From an uncultured Cryomorphaceae bacterium (GTDB lineage: Bacteria; Bacteroidota; Bacteroidia; Flavobacteriales; Schleiferiaceae): a DNA stretch of 64,000 nucleotides. A program made the translations under genes and the position numbers. Below the pieces are notes generated by a model. The model did no database searches and was not told the DNA's origin. It saw only the letters and a list, made by a program, of their open reading frames with translations. Positions 18,365-27,719 of the stretch are shown here, one piece after another (positions within the stretch are counted from its first letter, which is position 1; the number at the start of each line of letters is the position of its first letter). Location of the stretch: NCBI GenBank assembly GCA_913043005.1, contig CAJWKU010000003.1, positions 1 to 64,000 on the forward strand, given 5' to 3'.

Positions 18365-20482
18365 ATGTTTCAGAAAAATATTAGAAGTTTTTCTTGTTTT
18401 CTTTTTCTTTCATTGGCCTTAAAAGGTCAACCTATCGATTTTTCTATTCAAAAGATTAAAACCTTTCAGATGAAAGATGGAAATTTAGATTATGATCTAA
18501 GGATTAATACTTTAGAGGCACCGGATGCATTTTCTAAACAATCTATTTTACTTGAAATAAAAAATAAAGCGGAATTAAAATTTGGCAAGGCGATATATAA
18601 CGGCTTAAATAGAAAAAGCTTAAAAACAACTGCAGATGACCCTTTAATAATTGATGAATTAGGAATGAAGCGAGTGTTTGCCGTGAATGGAGCACAGATA
18701 CCACTTCCTGGAGGGACACCAAATGATAATACAGTCGCGTTTTCTAAAGATAGTATTCTATTAGGTGCTGTAAATTCAATTTTGTGGGCATGGGATTTAA
18801 AGACTGATACATTTCATTTCCCTCAACAATTTGTATCTCTTATACAAGCATCTGGTGTATCAACTTCGGCAAACGCAAGTGATCCAAGACTATTATATGA
18901 CCCGGTGGAAGATAGATGGATTTTATTGTTTTTTGTTGGCAATACCCCAGCGTCAAGCAAGATTGTAGTTTGTTTTAGTGAATCAAATGATCCTGCAGAA
19001 GGCTGGCATCTTTATACATTGCCCGGTAATCCTTTGAATAATAATCGATGGAGTGATTTCCCTAGCATTTCATTGTCAGAGAATAAACTAGTAATGTCAA
19101 TAAATTTAATTATTCCTGGAGTCAGCTGGCAATTAGGTTTTGATGGAACAGTTATTTGGGAAATGGATAAAATCGCAGGTTTTTCTGGAGAATCAATTCT
19201 ACCCTCTCAGTTACATCATGGTATCAAATATGAGGGTGAGTATATAAGGAATTTAGTTGCTGTTAAAGGTTGGGATGGTCAGGTCTCAAAAGCAATGTTT
19301 GCCTCAAATCGTAATTTCTCTATTCAAAACGATACAGCATTTTTTTTAACCCGATCCGATTCTGCTGTAGGATTGAATCACAGTTATGTTATTTCTATGT
19401 GCCCCACTACAATTCCCTACGGAGTGCCACCCAACGGAAAACAACCAATAACAAGTGGATCTGATACTTATGACCTTTCTACTAATGATGCAAGATGGCT
19501 TGGTGCAATTGAAACTCCAGATAATAGGGTTCATTTGGTAGGTACTACAAGAGATTTTTCATCAAATAGATGCGCTATCTATCATGGTATAATTGAAAAC
19601 CCTGACAGTCCTGATAGTCTTGATGGAAAAATAATTTCACATCCATCAAGGGATCTGGCATATCCAAATATTGCTTTTGTCGGAAATGAAAAATGTGATG
19701 AGGAAATTCTTATCGGTTTTAATCATAGTTCGATTAACGAATTCGCAGGTTTTTCAGCAATATACCAATCTAACGATGCGTCGTATTCAGATATTTTAAC
19801 ATTAAAGCAAGGAGAAGGAATAATAAATAAATTAAGTGGTCCCGAAAGGTGGGGAGACTATTTTGGCCTTCAAACTGTATATCACGACCCTCAAAAAGTT
19901 TGGGCAGCAGGATTTTATGGATTAATAAATGGTGGGAATTCAACCTGGTTCACTTTATTAAATAGTCCAGACTCTAGTATGCTTAAAGTTGAAATGGAAT
20001 CAAGTGGAATGGGATGTGATCATCTATTAAGTGCAAATGTTTTCGGAGGAGTTCAGCCATATAGATTTTTTTGGAATGATGTTGAAGGACTTTCAAGTAT
20101 AGATAATTTGTGTAGCGGAGATAGTATTAATCTCGAGGTATTTGATGAAAGAGATTGTTCTGTTAAGTTATCTTATTATATACCATTTGCTGATATTTCT
20201 GCTCCAAGTATTTTTCCAAATCCTTCTCTTGGACAAGCTACTTTAGTTATTGATGCCCCGAATAATGGATATTTATTTGTCCGGTTAGTAAGTAATCTGG
20301 GAGAAATCACGAATATTGATAGGAGAGAAGTTCGTCTTGGCCGTAATGAAGTTTATCTCTGGTTCGGTCACATGCCTGCCGGACAATATACTGTCCAAGC
20401 TATTTTTAGTAGCAATTCCGAATTGATGTCTCAACCTGAAAATGTTCTGGGTGAGAAAATAATAATTATTCCTCAGAGCTAA
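18365..20482 (+). CDS. Secreted T9SS type A sorting-domain protein
   Basis: The 705-residue protein begins with a signal peptide (FLFLSLALKGQ). A large central region with motifs such as SDPRLLYDPVEDRWILLF and NNRWSDFPSISL suggests a propeller-like beta domain. A SprB-like segment follows (GGVQPYRFFWNDVEG), then a T9SS type A tail (SIFPNPSLGQATLVI, MPAGQYTVQAIF). The tail is followed by about 20 extra residues rather than ending at the usual sheet. It sits between the aminotransferase and kdsB on the same strand, with gaps of 28 and 23 nt, so it is likely in one operon. Function is unknown. Confidence 0.78.
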   Translation: MFQKNIRSFSCFLFLSLALKGQPIDFSIQKIKTFQMKDGNLDYDLRINTLEAPDAFSKQSILLEIKNKAELKFGKAIYNGLNRKSLKTTADDPLIIDELGMKRVFAVNGAQIPLPGGTPNDNTVAFSKDSILLGAVNSILWAWDLKTDTFHFPQQFVSLIQASGVSTSANASDPRLLYDPVEDRWILLFFVGNTPASSKIVVCFSESNDPAEGWHLYTLPGNPLNNNRWSDFPSISLSENKLVMSINLIIPGVSWQLGFDGTVIWEMDKIAGFSGESILPSQLHHGIKYEGEYIRNLVAVKGWDGQVSKAMFASNRNFSIQNDTAFFLTRSDSAVGLNHSYVISMCPTTIPYGVPPNGKQPITSGSDTYDLSTNDARWLGAIETPDNRVHLVGTTRDFSSNRCAIYHGIIENPDSPDSLDGKIISHPSRDLAYPNIAFVGNEKCDEEILIGFNHSSINEFAGFSAIYQSNDASYSDILTLKQGEGIINKLSGPERWGDYFGLQTVYHDPQKVWAAGFYGLINGGNSTWFTLLNSPDSSMLKVEMESSGMGCDHLLSANVFGGVQPYRFFWNDVEGLSSIDNLCSGDSINLEVFDERDCSVKLSYYIPFADISAPSIFPNPSLGQATLVIDAPNNGYLFVRLVSNLGEITNIDRREVRLGRNEVYLWFGHMPAGQYTVQAIFSSNSELMSQPENVLGEKIIIIPQS

Positions 20483-20505
20483 TAGGTCAAAATCACACGA
20501 AAAAT

Positions 20506-21213
20506 ATGGTCAATAATGCTGTTGCGATTATTCCAGCCCGATATGGAAGCACTCGGCTTAGTGGAAAACCACTTTTAGATATCAATGGTAAGCCTATGAT
20601 AGTCAGGGTCTGGGAAGTAGTTAAAAAAGTTTTACCAACTTATGTTGCAACTGACGATCTAAGAATAGCAGAAGCTATTGAGAGAGAAGGAGGGAATACT
20701 ATTTTAACTTCTGTTGATTGCCAAAATGGCACTGCTAGGGTCGCTGAAGCTTTTGCTAACATTAATATTGATGCAAAAATTGTTTTAAATATTCAGGGAG
20801 ATGAGCCAATGGTTTCAGAAAAAGATATCAATATTCTATTAAGGTTAATGCAAAATGACAGGGTGAAAATAGGTACTCTAGTTACTTCAATACTGGAAGA
20901 AGATGAAGCGTCTGAAAGTAATTGTTTTGTTGATAGAACGGATGATGGTAAATGTCATGATTTTAGAAGGAGAATTGAGAATTTCTCTTTTAATAAGTAT
21001 CGGCACGTTGGAATGTATGGTTTTATGTCCTCAATCCTTGAGGAATTGACTTCATTAAAACCCACTGCTAGAGAAAAAAATGAAGGCTTAGAGCAATTAC
21101 GCTGGATAGAAAATAAATATGAAATATATTCTTCAGTAATTGAAACTCCGGGAATTGGAGTTGATACTTCGGAAGATTTAAAAAAAGTAAGAAAAAAACT
21201 AGATCGTAATTAA
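20506..21213 (+). CDS. kdsB: 3-deoxy-manno-octulosonate cytidylyltransferase (divergent)
   Basis: The 235-residue enzyme activates Kdo (or a relative) with CTP to CMP-Kdo for lipid A-core assembly. The nucleotide-binding start IPARYGSTRLSGKPL, LNIQGDEPM, RHVGMYGF and GLEQLRWIENKY/GVDTSEDL are clear family marks. Two segments depart from common KdsB sequences: the usual HxSGT(D/E)R is CQNGTAR, and the usual LYFSRxxIP is replaced by CHDFRRRIENF. This may mean altered substrate preference. It ends 4 nt inside the convergent O-methyltransferase gene. Confidence 0.85.
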   Translation: MVNNAVAIIPARYGSTRLSGKPLLDINGKPMIVRVWEVVKKVLPTYVATDDLRIAEAIEREGGNTILTSVDCQNGTARVAEAFANINIDAKIVLNIQGDEPMVSEKDINILLRLMQNDRVKIGTLVTSILEEDEASESNCFVDRTDDGKCHDFRRRIENFSFNKYRHVGMYGFMSSILEELTSLKPTAREKNEGLEQLRWIENKYEIYSSVIETPGIGVDTSEDLKKVRKKLDRN

Positions 21214-21848
21214 ACTCTACGAGCGATCATTAGGCCATCGCGAACGGGTAGTAGCTGATGATCTACTCTTTTATCGTTAACGATTTTTTTATTGAAATTA
21301 TTCAATCCCATTGTTTCGTGATCCTTTTCATTTGGGTCAACAACTTTTCCGCTCCAAAGGACATTATCAGCAATTATAATTCCTCCTATTTTCATGTTGT
21401 CAATTACTAAGTCAAAATAATCAGAATAACTCTCTTTGTCTGCATCAATAAATACCATGTCCCATTTTTCTTTTAACATTGGTATTATATGTTTTGCATC
21501 TCCAAAATGTAATTTAATGGTATTTGATAGATCACCTTTCTGAAGATATTTTTCAACTCTTGGTTTTAATTCATCGTTTATGTCAATAGTATGTAGTACC
21601 CCGCGGTTGGATAACCCTTCGGCCATGCATATTGCAGAATATCCGGTGTATGTTCCGACTTCAAGAATTCTATCAGGTTTTATTAAGTGTGATAATAAAC
21701 TCAGGAATCGGCCTTGTTGATGTCCACTAAGCATTCTGGGCATCAGCACTTCTTGCCATGTTTCTTGTTCTATTAAATTTAAAAGCTCACTATGAGCTGC
21801 AGTATGGTTTGCTGAATATTGGTCTATTTCTTCTGGAAGGAATTGCAT
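21210..21848 (-). CDS. Class I SAM-dependent O-methyltransferase
   Basis: The 212-residue enzyme belongs to the caffeoyl-CoA/catechol O-methyltransferase-like family (Methyltransf_3). The SAM motif ILEVGTYTGYSAICMAE and the metal/catalytic DMVFIDADKESY with IIADNVLWSG are clear. Such enzymes are Mg-dependent and methylate catechol-like groups; the bacterial substrates are usually unknown. It is the last gene of a minus-strand run with the M16 and S9 peptidases, 11 nt after the M16 gene. Cytoplasmic. Confidence 0.88.
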   Translation of the reverse strand: MQFLPEEIDQYSANHTAAHSELLNLIEQETWQEVLMPRMLSGHQQGRFLSLLSHLIKPDRILEVGTYTGYSAICMAEGLSNRGVLHTIDINDELKPRVEKYLQKGDLSNTIKLHFGDAKHIIPMLKEKWDMVFIDADKESYSDYFDLVIDNMKIGGIIIADNVLWSGKVVDPNEKDHETMGLNNFNKKIVNDKRVDHQLLPVRDGLMIARRV

Positions 21849-21859
21849 GGGGTGCTTTT

Positions 21860-23098
21860 TTAATCTAAAGGAACGTAACGAAGTTCACTCATTTCATGAC
21901 TCGAAAAAATTTGCTGTGCCAATTCTTGAATTTGAGATATTTTAAGAGCATCAACTTTAGTAACTATTTCTTTAAAAGTATCGACTCTATTGTAAACTAG
22001 CAGCGATTTTCCGAGAGAGGTCATCATATTGACGTTGCTTTCTTGAGCCAAAGCCATTTGACCTAGTAATTGTGTTTTTGCTTTACTAAACTGTAATACT
22101 CCCAGTTTTTTATCTCTTAATAGTGTCAATTCTTTAATGATTAATCTATGACAACGGTCAATCGTTTCCAAGTCAGTTCCAGCGTATATACCCCATATTC
22201 CAGAGTCATTATATGAGTTTATAAAACTTTCAATTTGATAAGCTATTCCATGACGCTCCCTAATATTTAAGTTTAACCGGGAGTTCATCGAAGGGCCTCC
22301 TAATAAATTATTTAGAAGAACAATTGCAGTGTAGTCTTTATCATGGATCGAAATCCCTTCTCCACCAATGATGATATGACTTTGATGTATTTCTTTTTTA
22401 ACATGTTTTATTTCGCTTTTTGACACGAAAGGAGTGGTCCTGGAATGAATATCCATTTTCCCTTTCCAATTTGAAGCATGTCGATCTGCTAATCGTTCAA
22501 ATTCACTATGATTTATACCTCCAACAGATGATAATACTGCTCTCTCTGGAGTATAATTTCGCTTAACAAAGTTTATTACTTGTTCTTTAGAAAAGCTTTT
22601 AACTGATTTTTCAGAACCAAGAATATTTCTGCCTAGCGGATGATCAGGATATAATAGAGAATCAAATTCATCAAATATTAATTCAGAAGGGCTGTCCCGA
22701 TAAGAGTCTATTTCATCAAGAATAACTTCTTTCTCTTTTGGTATTTCTCGGTCAGGAAAGGTTGCGTTTTGAACTATATCAAATATTAATTCCATGGATC
22801 TTTCGTAGTGCTCACGCAAAAAGCTGGCATATAAAGTCGTTTCTTCTTTTCCTGTATAAGCATTTAATTCTCCGCCTACATCCTCTATTCTGGAAATAAT
22901 ATGGAAAGCTTTGCGCTTTTTTGTCCCTTTAAAAAGAAGATGTTCAATAAAATGTGCTAGCCCCTCCTCCTCGGGACTTTCATCTCTCGATCCTGCTTGA
23001 ATTATTAGTCCAATATGGCCGGTAGGGGATCTTACTTCTTGATGAATCCATCGAAGACCATTTTTTAGGATTCCAGTTTTAAAAGGAATTTGCTTCAT
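21860..23098 (-). CDS. M16-family zinc metallopeptidase
   Basis: The 412-residue protein has the inverted zinc motif HFIEH (H49, E52, H53), followed by LLFKGTKKR, as in mitochondrial processing peptidase-like M16B enzymes. There is a second, non-catalytic M16 domain in the C-terminal half. It lacks a signal peptide, so it is probably cytoplasmic. M16B enzymes usually work as dimers on unfolded peptides. It is in line with the O-methyltransferase and follows an S9 peptidase by 48 nt. The substrate is unknown. Confidence 0.92.
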   Translation of the reverse strand: MKQIPFKTGILKNGLRWIHQEVRSPTGHIGLIIQAGSRDESPEEEGLAHFIEHLLFKGTKKRKAFHIISRIEDVGGELNAYTGKEETTLYASFLREHYERSMELIFDIVQNATFPDREIPKEKEVILDEIDSYRDSPSELIFDEFDSLLYPDHPLGRNILGSEKSVKSFSKEQVINFVKRNYTPERAVLSSVGGINHSEFERLADRHASNWKGKMDIHSRTTPFVSKSEIKHVKKEIHQSHIIIGGEGISIHDKDYTAIVLLNNLLGGPSMNSRLNLNIRERHGIAYQIESFINSYNDSGIWGIYAGTDLETIDRCHRLIIKELTLLRDKKLGVLQFSKAKTQLLGQMALAQESNVNMMTSLGKSLLVYNRVDTFKEIVTKVDALKISQIQELAQQIFSSHEMSELRYVPLD

Positions 23099-23146
23099 GT
23101 ATATTTACTGCAAGGATGCCAAAAATGCCCCTTAATTTTGGGTGAA

Positions 23147-25225
23147 TTAATCTTTTAACCATTTATCGAGCCAAGAGAAAAACTCACTATGCCAAACAAG
23201 ACCATTTTGCGGATTCAGAATCCAATGTCCTTCGTTTTGAAAGTGTAAAAACCTAGATGGAATGCCTCGCAATTGAGCGGCTTGATATGCTTCTATTCCT
23301 TGATTTACTGGTACTCTAAAGTCTTTTCCTCCATGAATAACAAGTAAAGGTGCAGTCCAATTTTGAACAAAATTCCTTGGATTAAAATCTGTGTAAGCTT
23401 TTGGGACACTAGCTTGCCAGTAGGGTCCTCCAACATCTTTATTTGCAAAAAACATTTCTTCCGTGCTAAGATACCAGCTCTCCATATTAAATAGTCCACA
23501 ATGAGATATTAGAGTTTTGAATCTATTTTCGTGAATACCGGCCAGCATATAAACAGAATAGCCTCCATAGCTGGCACCTATAGCTCCAAGTTTATTTTCA
23601 TCAACATATGATTCTCGTGCGAGAGTATCTATTGCAGCTAGATAATCACGCATAGCTTGTCCACCCCAATCATTTGATATTTGTTCATTCCATTCTTTTC
23701 CAAATCCTGGAACACCATGCCGATTCGGCGCTACTACGATGTAGCCTTTCGCTGCCATTAGTTGGAAATTCCATCGAAAGCTATAAAATGAACTTATCGC
23801 GGCTTGGGGCCCCCCTTGACAGTATAGAAGTGTGGGGTATTTTTTGTCTTCATCAAAATCTGGAGGGAAGAAAACCCATGTAAGCATTTTTTTGCCATCA
23901 CTTGTATTTATCCATCTTTTTTCCACATTTCCAACTTCAATCGAATTATATATGCTGTCGTTTACTGTTGTTAATTTAGTGGGTAAAACATATTTTTTGA
24001 TATTGATTTTCAAAATCTCTGTGGCATTATTATGATCTTGACGCTCGGATATTATTAAGTCACCACTTACTCCGAATTTCCCATAATTGAAATCACCCTT
24101 TGTCAGTTCTTTGATTTTTCTTGCAGCAAGCCCATTTTTGCCCTTAATTAAATCCAACCGCCGAATTTGTTGAGTAGCTTCTATGGTTTCATTATAAATG
24201 ATGGTTTTATTATCAATCCATTTGTAATTATTTATATATTCTGCCGGAATTATGGGAGTGATAGTACGTTTTTCACCACATTGATCTGTTGGAATAATAT
24301 ATAGTTGATTAACATCACTTTCATAGCCATCTTCAGGCATTGCTGTGAATGCTATATTTTGTCCATTAGGAGAAAATGTTGGGTTATTGTCATATCCTTC
24401 TAGACCATTTAATGTACTGGTTCTCTTAGTTTCTCGATCGTATAAATATATTTTTGAATTTGTATGAGTAGTAAAATCTTTTCCAATCAGTTTTTTACTA
24501 GCATATAAAATATACCTCCCGTTTGCACTAATATCAAAACTTTCCGATCCACCAAAAGGTGGCATGGGAGAATGAAATCTCTCACCCTCCATAATATCTG
24601 TATAATTTGTTTTAGGGGATTTATTATTAAGGTCTATTATCGAAAAAGCAATATGATTATAACTGTAGTCTGTCCATCTATCCCAATGGCGATACATTAA
24701 ATCATCATGTATAGAATACTCTGCCATCGGTTTGTCAGGATGTCTCTCTAACGGAGTTTCATCTAATTTTACTCTTGCTGAGAAGGCTATGAGAATTCGC
24801 CCATCGTCTAACTCTACAATTTTAGCATTATCAATCCCACCTTTTATCGCAGTTAATTTTTTTGCTTTTTCCGAATTTTCGGAATTTACTTTTGAAATAT
24901 ATAATTGTCCTTTTTGTATGTAAACGTAGCTGTTACCCCCCCTTATTATAAAACCAGAATATTTACTAGTTTTTGAATTGGTAAGCTGAGTGGTTTTGTT
25001 ACTTTTTAAATCGGCTATAAATAGCTCTCGATTTCCCTTATTCTCCTCTAGGTTATAATTGGTAACTCCATAAAGAGCCTTGCCATTTGAAACATGATCT
25101 AGGCTAACACGCCCCAGCTCCCAAAGAGTCTCTGAAGTCATTTTAATTGATTTATTCTCTGATTCTTGAGCACTAAGCATAATGGGTAAAATTGCTATGA
25201 ATAAAATAGTGATGGAATTTTTCAT
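23147..25225 (-). CDS. Secreted S9 (prolyl oligopeptidase-type) serine peptidase
   Basis: The 692-residue protein has a signal peptide (ITILFIAILPIMLSAQ), a WD40-like propeller (for example NPTFSPNGQNIAFTAMPEDG) and an alpha/beta hydrolase domain. The predicted triad is Ser552 in GASYGGY, Asp635 in GGKDFRVP and His667 in NEGHWI, which is the acylaminoacyl-peptidase/dipeptidyl-peptidase pattern. It probably releases dipeptides or acylated residues from peptides in the periplasm. It follows the DUF4286 gene by 7 nt and is likely in the serS-downstream operon. Confidence 0.9.
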   Translation of the reverse strand: MKNSITILFIAILPIMLSAQESENKSIKMTSETLWELGRVSLDHVSNGKALYGVTNYNLEENKGNRELFIADLKSNKTTQLTNSKTSKYSGFIIRGGNSYVYIQKGQLYISKVNSENSEKAKKLTAIKGGIDNAKIVELDDGRILIAFSARVKLDETPLERHPDKPMAEYSIHDDLMYRHWDRWTDYSYNHIAFSIIDLNNKSPKTNYTDIMEGERFHSPMPPFGGSESFDISANGRYILYASKKLIGKDFTTHTNSKIYLYDRETKRTSTLNGLEGYDNNPTFSPNGQNIAFTAMPEDGYESDVNQLYIIPTDQCGEKRTITPIIPAEYINNYKWIDNKTIIYNETIEATQQIRRLDLIKGKNGLAARKIKELTKGDFNYGKFGVSGDLIISERQDHNNATEILKINIKKYVLPTKLTTVNDSIYNSIEVGNVEKRWINTSDGKKMLTWVFFPPDFDEDKKYPTLLYCQGGPQAAISSFYSFRWNFQLMAAKGYIVVAPNRHGVPGFGKEWNEQISNDWGGQAMRDYLAAIDTLARESYVDENKLGAIGASYGGYSVYMLAGIHENRFKTLISHCGLFNMESWYLSTEEMFFANKDVGGPYWQASVPKAYTDFNPRNFVQNWTAPLLVIHGGKDFRVPVNQGIEAYQAAQLRGIPSRFLHFQNEGHWILNPQNGLVWHSEFFSWLDKWLKD

Positions 25226-25232
25226 GATACTT

Positions 25233-25547
25233 TTATTTTTTATTAATATCGATAACGTCTAACATGGTTCGAAATGCTACAAATTTTCCTCCATAAAGTT
25301 TCTCTGTTTTATTTCTTAGGTTTGGAGCATATAGTTGTTCATAAAGCTGATAATCAGCAAGTTCATTAAATAAATATTGAATTGAGTAAGTGGTGCCAGA
25401 TTCCTCATCAATTACAACTCGTGCAAATCTGGATTCAATAAATAATCCGGTGGAAAGTACTTCCGGTATATGAATAGATTGCATCCAATTTTTCCATTCA
25501 TCATGAACAGAGTCATCAATATTAATGGTTACATTGTAAATGTGCAT
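25233..25547 (-). CDS. DUF4286-family protein
   Basis: The 104-residue protein starts IYNVTINIDDSVHDEW and contains FIESRFARV and TYSIQYLF, which match DUF4286, a small family of ferredoxin-like fold proteins common in Bacteroidota. It is cytoplasmic, with no catalytic residues evident. It sits between a lipoprotein gene (9 nt gap) and the S9 peptidase. The biological role is unknown. Confidence 0.85.
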   Translation of the reverse strand: MHIYNVTINIDDSVHDEWKNWMQSIHIPEVLSTGLFIESRFARVVIDEESGTTYSIQYLFNELADYQLYEQLYAPNLRNKTEKLYGGKFVAFRTMLDVIDINKK

Positions 25548-25556
25548 TATTATAGT

Positions 25557-26093
25557 TTATGGAGTTGAATGATCCCAATTATCCCAGATGAATTGAAGGT
25601 GATTATCGACACTGTCATGGTTATCCATTGACTTAAGTATATAATTGATCCGGTTATTTAGATCGGCTAGGTATGGAATTATAGCATTTTTCTCATTTTC
25701 AATTGATTTTAAGGCTTCATGTTTTTCGATTTTATGATTTTTAATATCATGCCTCAGATCATTTATTTGTTGTGAATCAAATTCGATTCTCCCCTTAATT
25801 TCATTCACTGATAAAAAATCATGAAGCCGAATCATTTCTTTGTGGCGAATTTTCAATATTTCGAATTCATTTGTAAAATAAATTTTATTTTCAGTGCTAT
25901 ATACTTTTCTTTTAGCAATCTCCACGTGCCTTTGAAGATCTTTTAATGCAGCTTCAAAACCTCTGTCATAAAGCATACTAATGAGGTTTCTCGAATCATT
26001 TAAATCTTTTTCGAGTCGATTCAATTCAACCAAAAGAGGGTTGCTACAGGAGGACAGAAGGGCTGTCAAAGCAATTAAAAAGAAGCGTCTCAT
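25557..26093 (-). CDS. Coiled-coil lipoprotein of unknown function
   Basis: The 178-residue protein has a short signal peptide with lipobox ALLSSCSNP. The mature chain is almost entirely charged and helical (EKDLNDSRNLI, HEALKSIENEKNA), predicting a coiled coil, with a Trp-rich end. Its start overlaps the serS stop by 4 nt, so it is translated with serS although no functional link is obvious. It is probably attached to a membrane facing the periplasm. I do not recognise a family. Confidence 0.72.
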   Translation of the reverse strand: MRRFFLIALTALLSSCSNPLLVELNRLEKDLNDSRNLISMLYDRGFEAALKDLQRHVEIAKRKVYSTENKIYFTNEFEILKIRHKEMIRLHDFLSVNEIKGRIEFDSQQINDLRHDIKNHKIEKHEALKSIENEKNAIIPYLADLNNRINYILKSMDNHDSVDNHLQFIWDNWDHSTP

Positions 26094-27364
26094 GAGATAA
26101 TTTTAAACCCTGTGTATTTATGTAAAACAGCCGGGATTGTGATTCCATCTGGACTTTGATTATTTTCAAGAATAGCAGCCATTATTCTGGGTAAAGCAAG
26201 GGCAGATCCATTTAATGTGTGAGCAAGTGAAATTTTATTATTCTTATCTCTAAAGCGAAGTTTAAGTCTATTAGTTTGAAATGTTTCAAAGTTAGAAACA
26301 GAGGATACTTCAAGCCATCGCTGCTGTGCAGCTGACCACACTTCAAAATCATAAGTTAGCGCAGAAGTGAAACCCATATCACCACCGCATAATCTAAGTA
26401 CGCGGAACTGCAATCCTAAATCTTTTAAAATTCCAGCGACATGATTAACCATTGTGTCTAGCCTTTGGTATGAATTATCAGGATTGGTAATACAAACAAT
26501 TTCAACTTTATCAAATTGATGAAGCCGATTCAAGCCTCTCACATCTTTTCCATATGATCCAGCTTCGCGTCTGAAACATGGGGAATAAGCTGTCATTTTG
26601 ATCGGCAGCTCAGATTCATCGATAATCTCGTTCCTGAATAAATTGGTTAGCGGAATTTCTGATGTAGGTATTGCAAAAAGGTTGTCATTTTGAATATGAT
26701 ACATTTGTCCTTCTTTATCTGGAAGCTGCCCAGTTCCAAAACTTGAATCTTCATTGACAAAATAGGGTGGTTGAATTTCCATATAACCCTCTTGTGTATT
26801 TTTATCCAAAAAGAATTGGATCAATGCGCGCTGAAGTCTGGCTCCATTTCCAGTATATATTGGAAATCCTGCACCAGTAACTTTAACTCCTCGTTCGAAG
26901 TCAATAAGATTATATTTACTGGCTAAATCCCAATGAGGTATTAGTCCATCAATTGATTTTTCATGGGTCTTCTCCCATGTGCTTATTATTTCATTTTCTT
27001 TTGAAGACGAACCTTGCTTAACGCTACTGTGAGGAATATTTGGGAGGCTCAGTAATATTTCTTTTTCTTTTGATTCAAGATCAAGTAGCCTTTTCTCTAA
27101 GATCAACAATTCTTTTTTAATCGATGCTGTCTTGTTTTTTATTTCATTCACCTCGGAAGTTTTTCCATCAAGAACTAATCCTCCGATAAGTTTGGCGGTC
27201 TTATTTGATTCTGCTTTTCGGCTTTCTGTTTTATTTTGGATTTCTCTCCGCTGCTCGTTTATCAGAAGAATTTTGTCCACTATTGGTTTTGCATCAATAT
27301 TCCGCTTTGATAAGGCCTTGATAACTCTTTCTGGATCTTGACGTAATAAATGTAATGATAGCAT
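26090..27364 (-). CDS. serS: Seryl-tRNA synthetase
   Basis: This class II synthetase charges tRNA-Ser. The start is set at the ATG at 27364 (MLSLHLLRQDPERV), giving 424 residues; a longer frame to 27400 would enter the upstream terminator. An N-terminal coiled-coil arm (about 30-100) binds the tRNA. Motif 2 FRREAGSYGKDVRGL and motif 3 LNGSALALPR are intact. A rho-independent terminator lies directly upstream, so serS has its own promoter, perhaps the TATTTTTA that ends 4 nt before the ATG. Confidence 0.95.
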   Translation of the reverse strand: MLSLHLLRQDPERVIKALSKRNIDAKPIVDKILLINEQRREIQNKTESRKAESNKTAKLIGGLVLDGKTSEVNEIKNKTASIKKELLILEKRLLDLESKEKEILLSLPNIPHSSVKQGSSSKENEIISTWEKTHEKSIDGLIPHWDLASKYNLIDFERGVKVTGAGFPIYTGNGARLQRALIQFFLDKNTQEGYMEIQPPYFVNEDSSFGTGQLPDKEGQMYHIQNDNLFAIPTSEIPLTNLFRNEIIDESELPIKMTAYSPCFRREAGSYGKDVRGLNRLHQFDKVEIVCITNPDNSYQRLDTMVNHVAGILKDLGLQFRVLRLCGGDMGFTSALTYDFEVWSAAQQRWLEVSSVSNFETFQTNRLKLRFRDKNNKISLAHTLNGSALALPRIMAAILENNQSPDGITIPAVLHKYTGFKIIS

Positions 27365-27369
27365 TTGGT

Positions 27370-27408
27370 AAAAATAAAAAACCCTCTGCTGCAAATGCAC
27401 CAGAGGGT
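27370..27408 (-). terminator. Intrinsic terminator after rpmA
   Basis: ACCCTCTG (27381-27388) pairs with CAGAGGGT (27401-27408). On the minus strand the stem is followed by a T-rich run (27371-27380). It separates the rplU-rpmA operon from serS. Confidence 0.8.
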
Positions 27409-27434
27409 ATATAAATTATTGAAAAGTTATAAAA

Positions 27435-27707
27435 TCAGGCTACACTGGGTTCTGAAAATGGCAAAACCGATACGAAACTTTTATTACCAACTTTTTTCTT
27501 GAAGTCAACAGTACCTGTTGTTAAAGCAAAAAGTGTGTGGTCTTTACCCATGCCTACATTTTCTCCTGGATGGTGAGTGGTCCCGCGTTGACGAACTATA
27601 ATGTTTCCGGCTAAAGCCGCCTGGCCACCATAAATTTTAACCCCTAGTCGTTTACTTTCAGACTCGCGACCATTTTTTGAACTACCTACGCCTTTTTTGT
27701 GTGCCAT
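27435..27707 (-). CDS. rpmA: 50S ribosomal protein L27
   Basis: The 90-residue protein starts [16 protein letters not shown], the flexible N-terminal tail that reaches the peptidyl transferase centre, and continues with [10 protein letters not shown] and [18 protein letters not shown]. It is 12 nt after rplU and is followed by a terminator, the standard bL21-bL27 operon. There is no N-terminal propeptide of the Firmicutes type. Confidence 0.97.
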   Translation of the reverse strand: MAHKKGVGSSKNGRESESKRLGVKIYGGQAALAGNIIVRQRGTTHHPGENVGMGKDHTLFALTTGTVDFKKKVGNKSFVSVLPFSEPSVA

Positions 27708-27719
27708 GATATATAAGTT

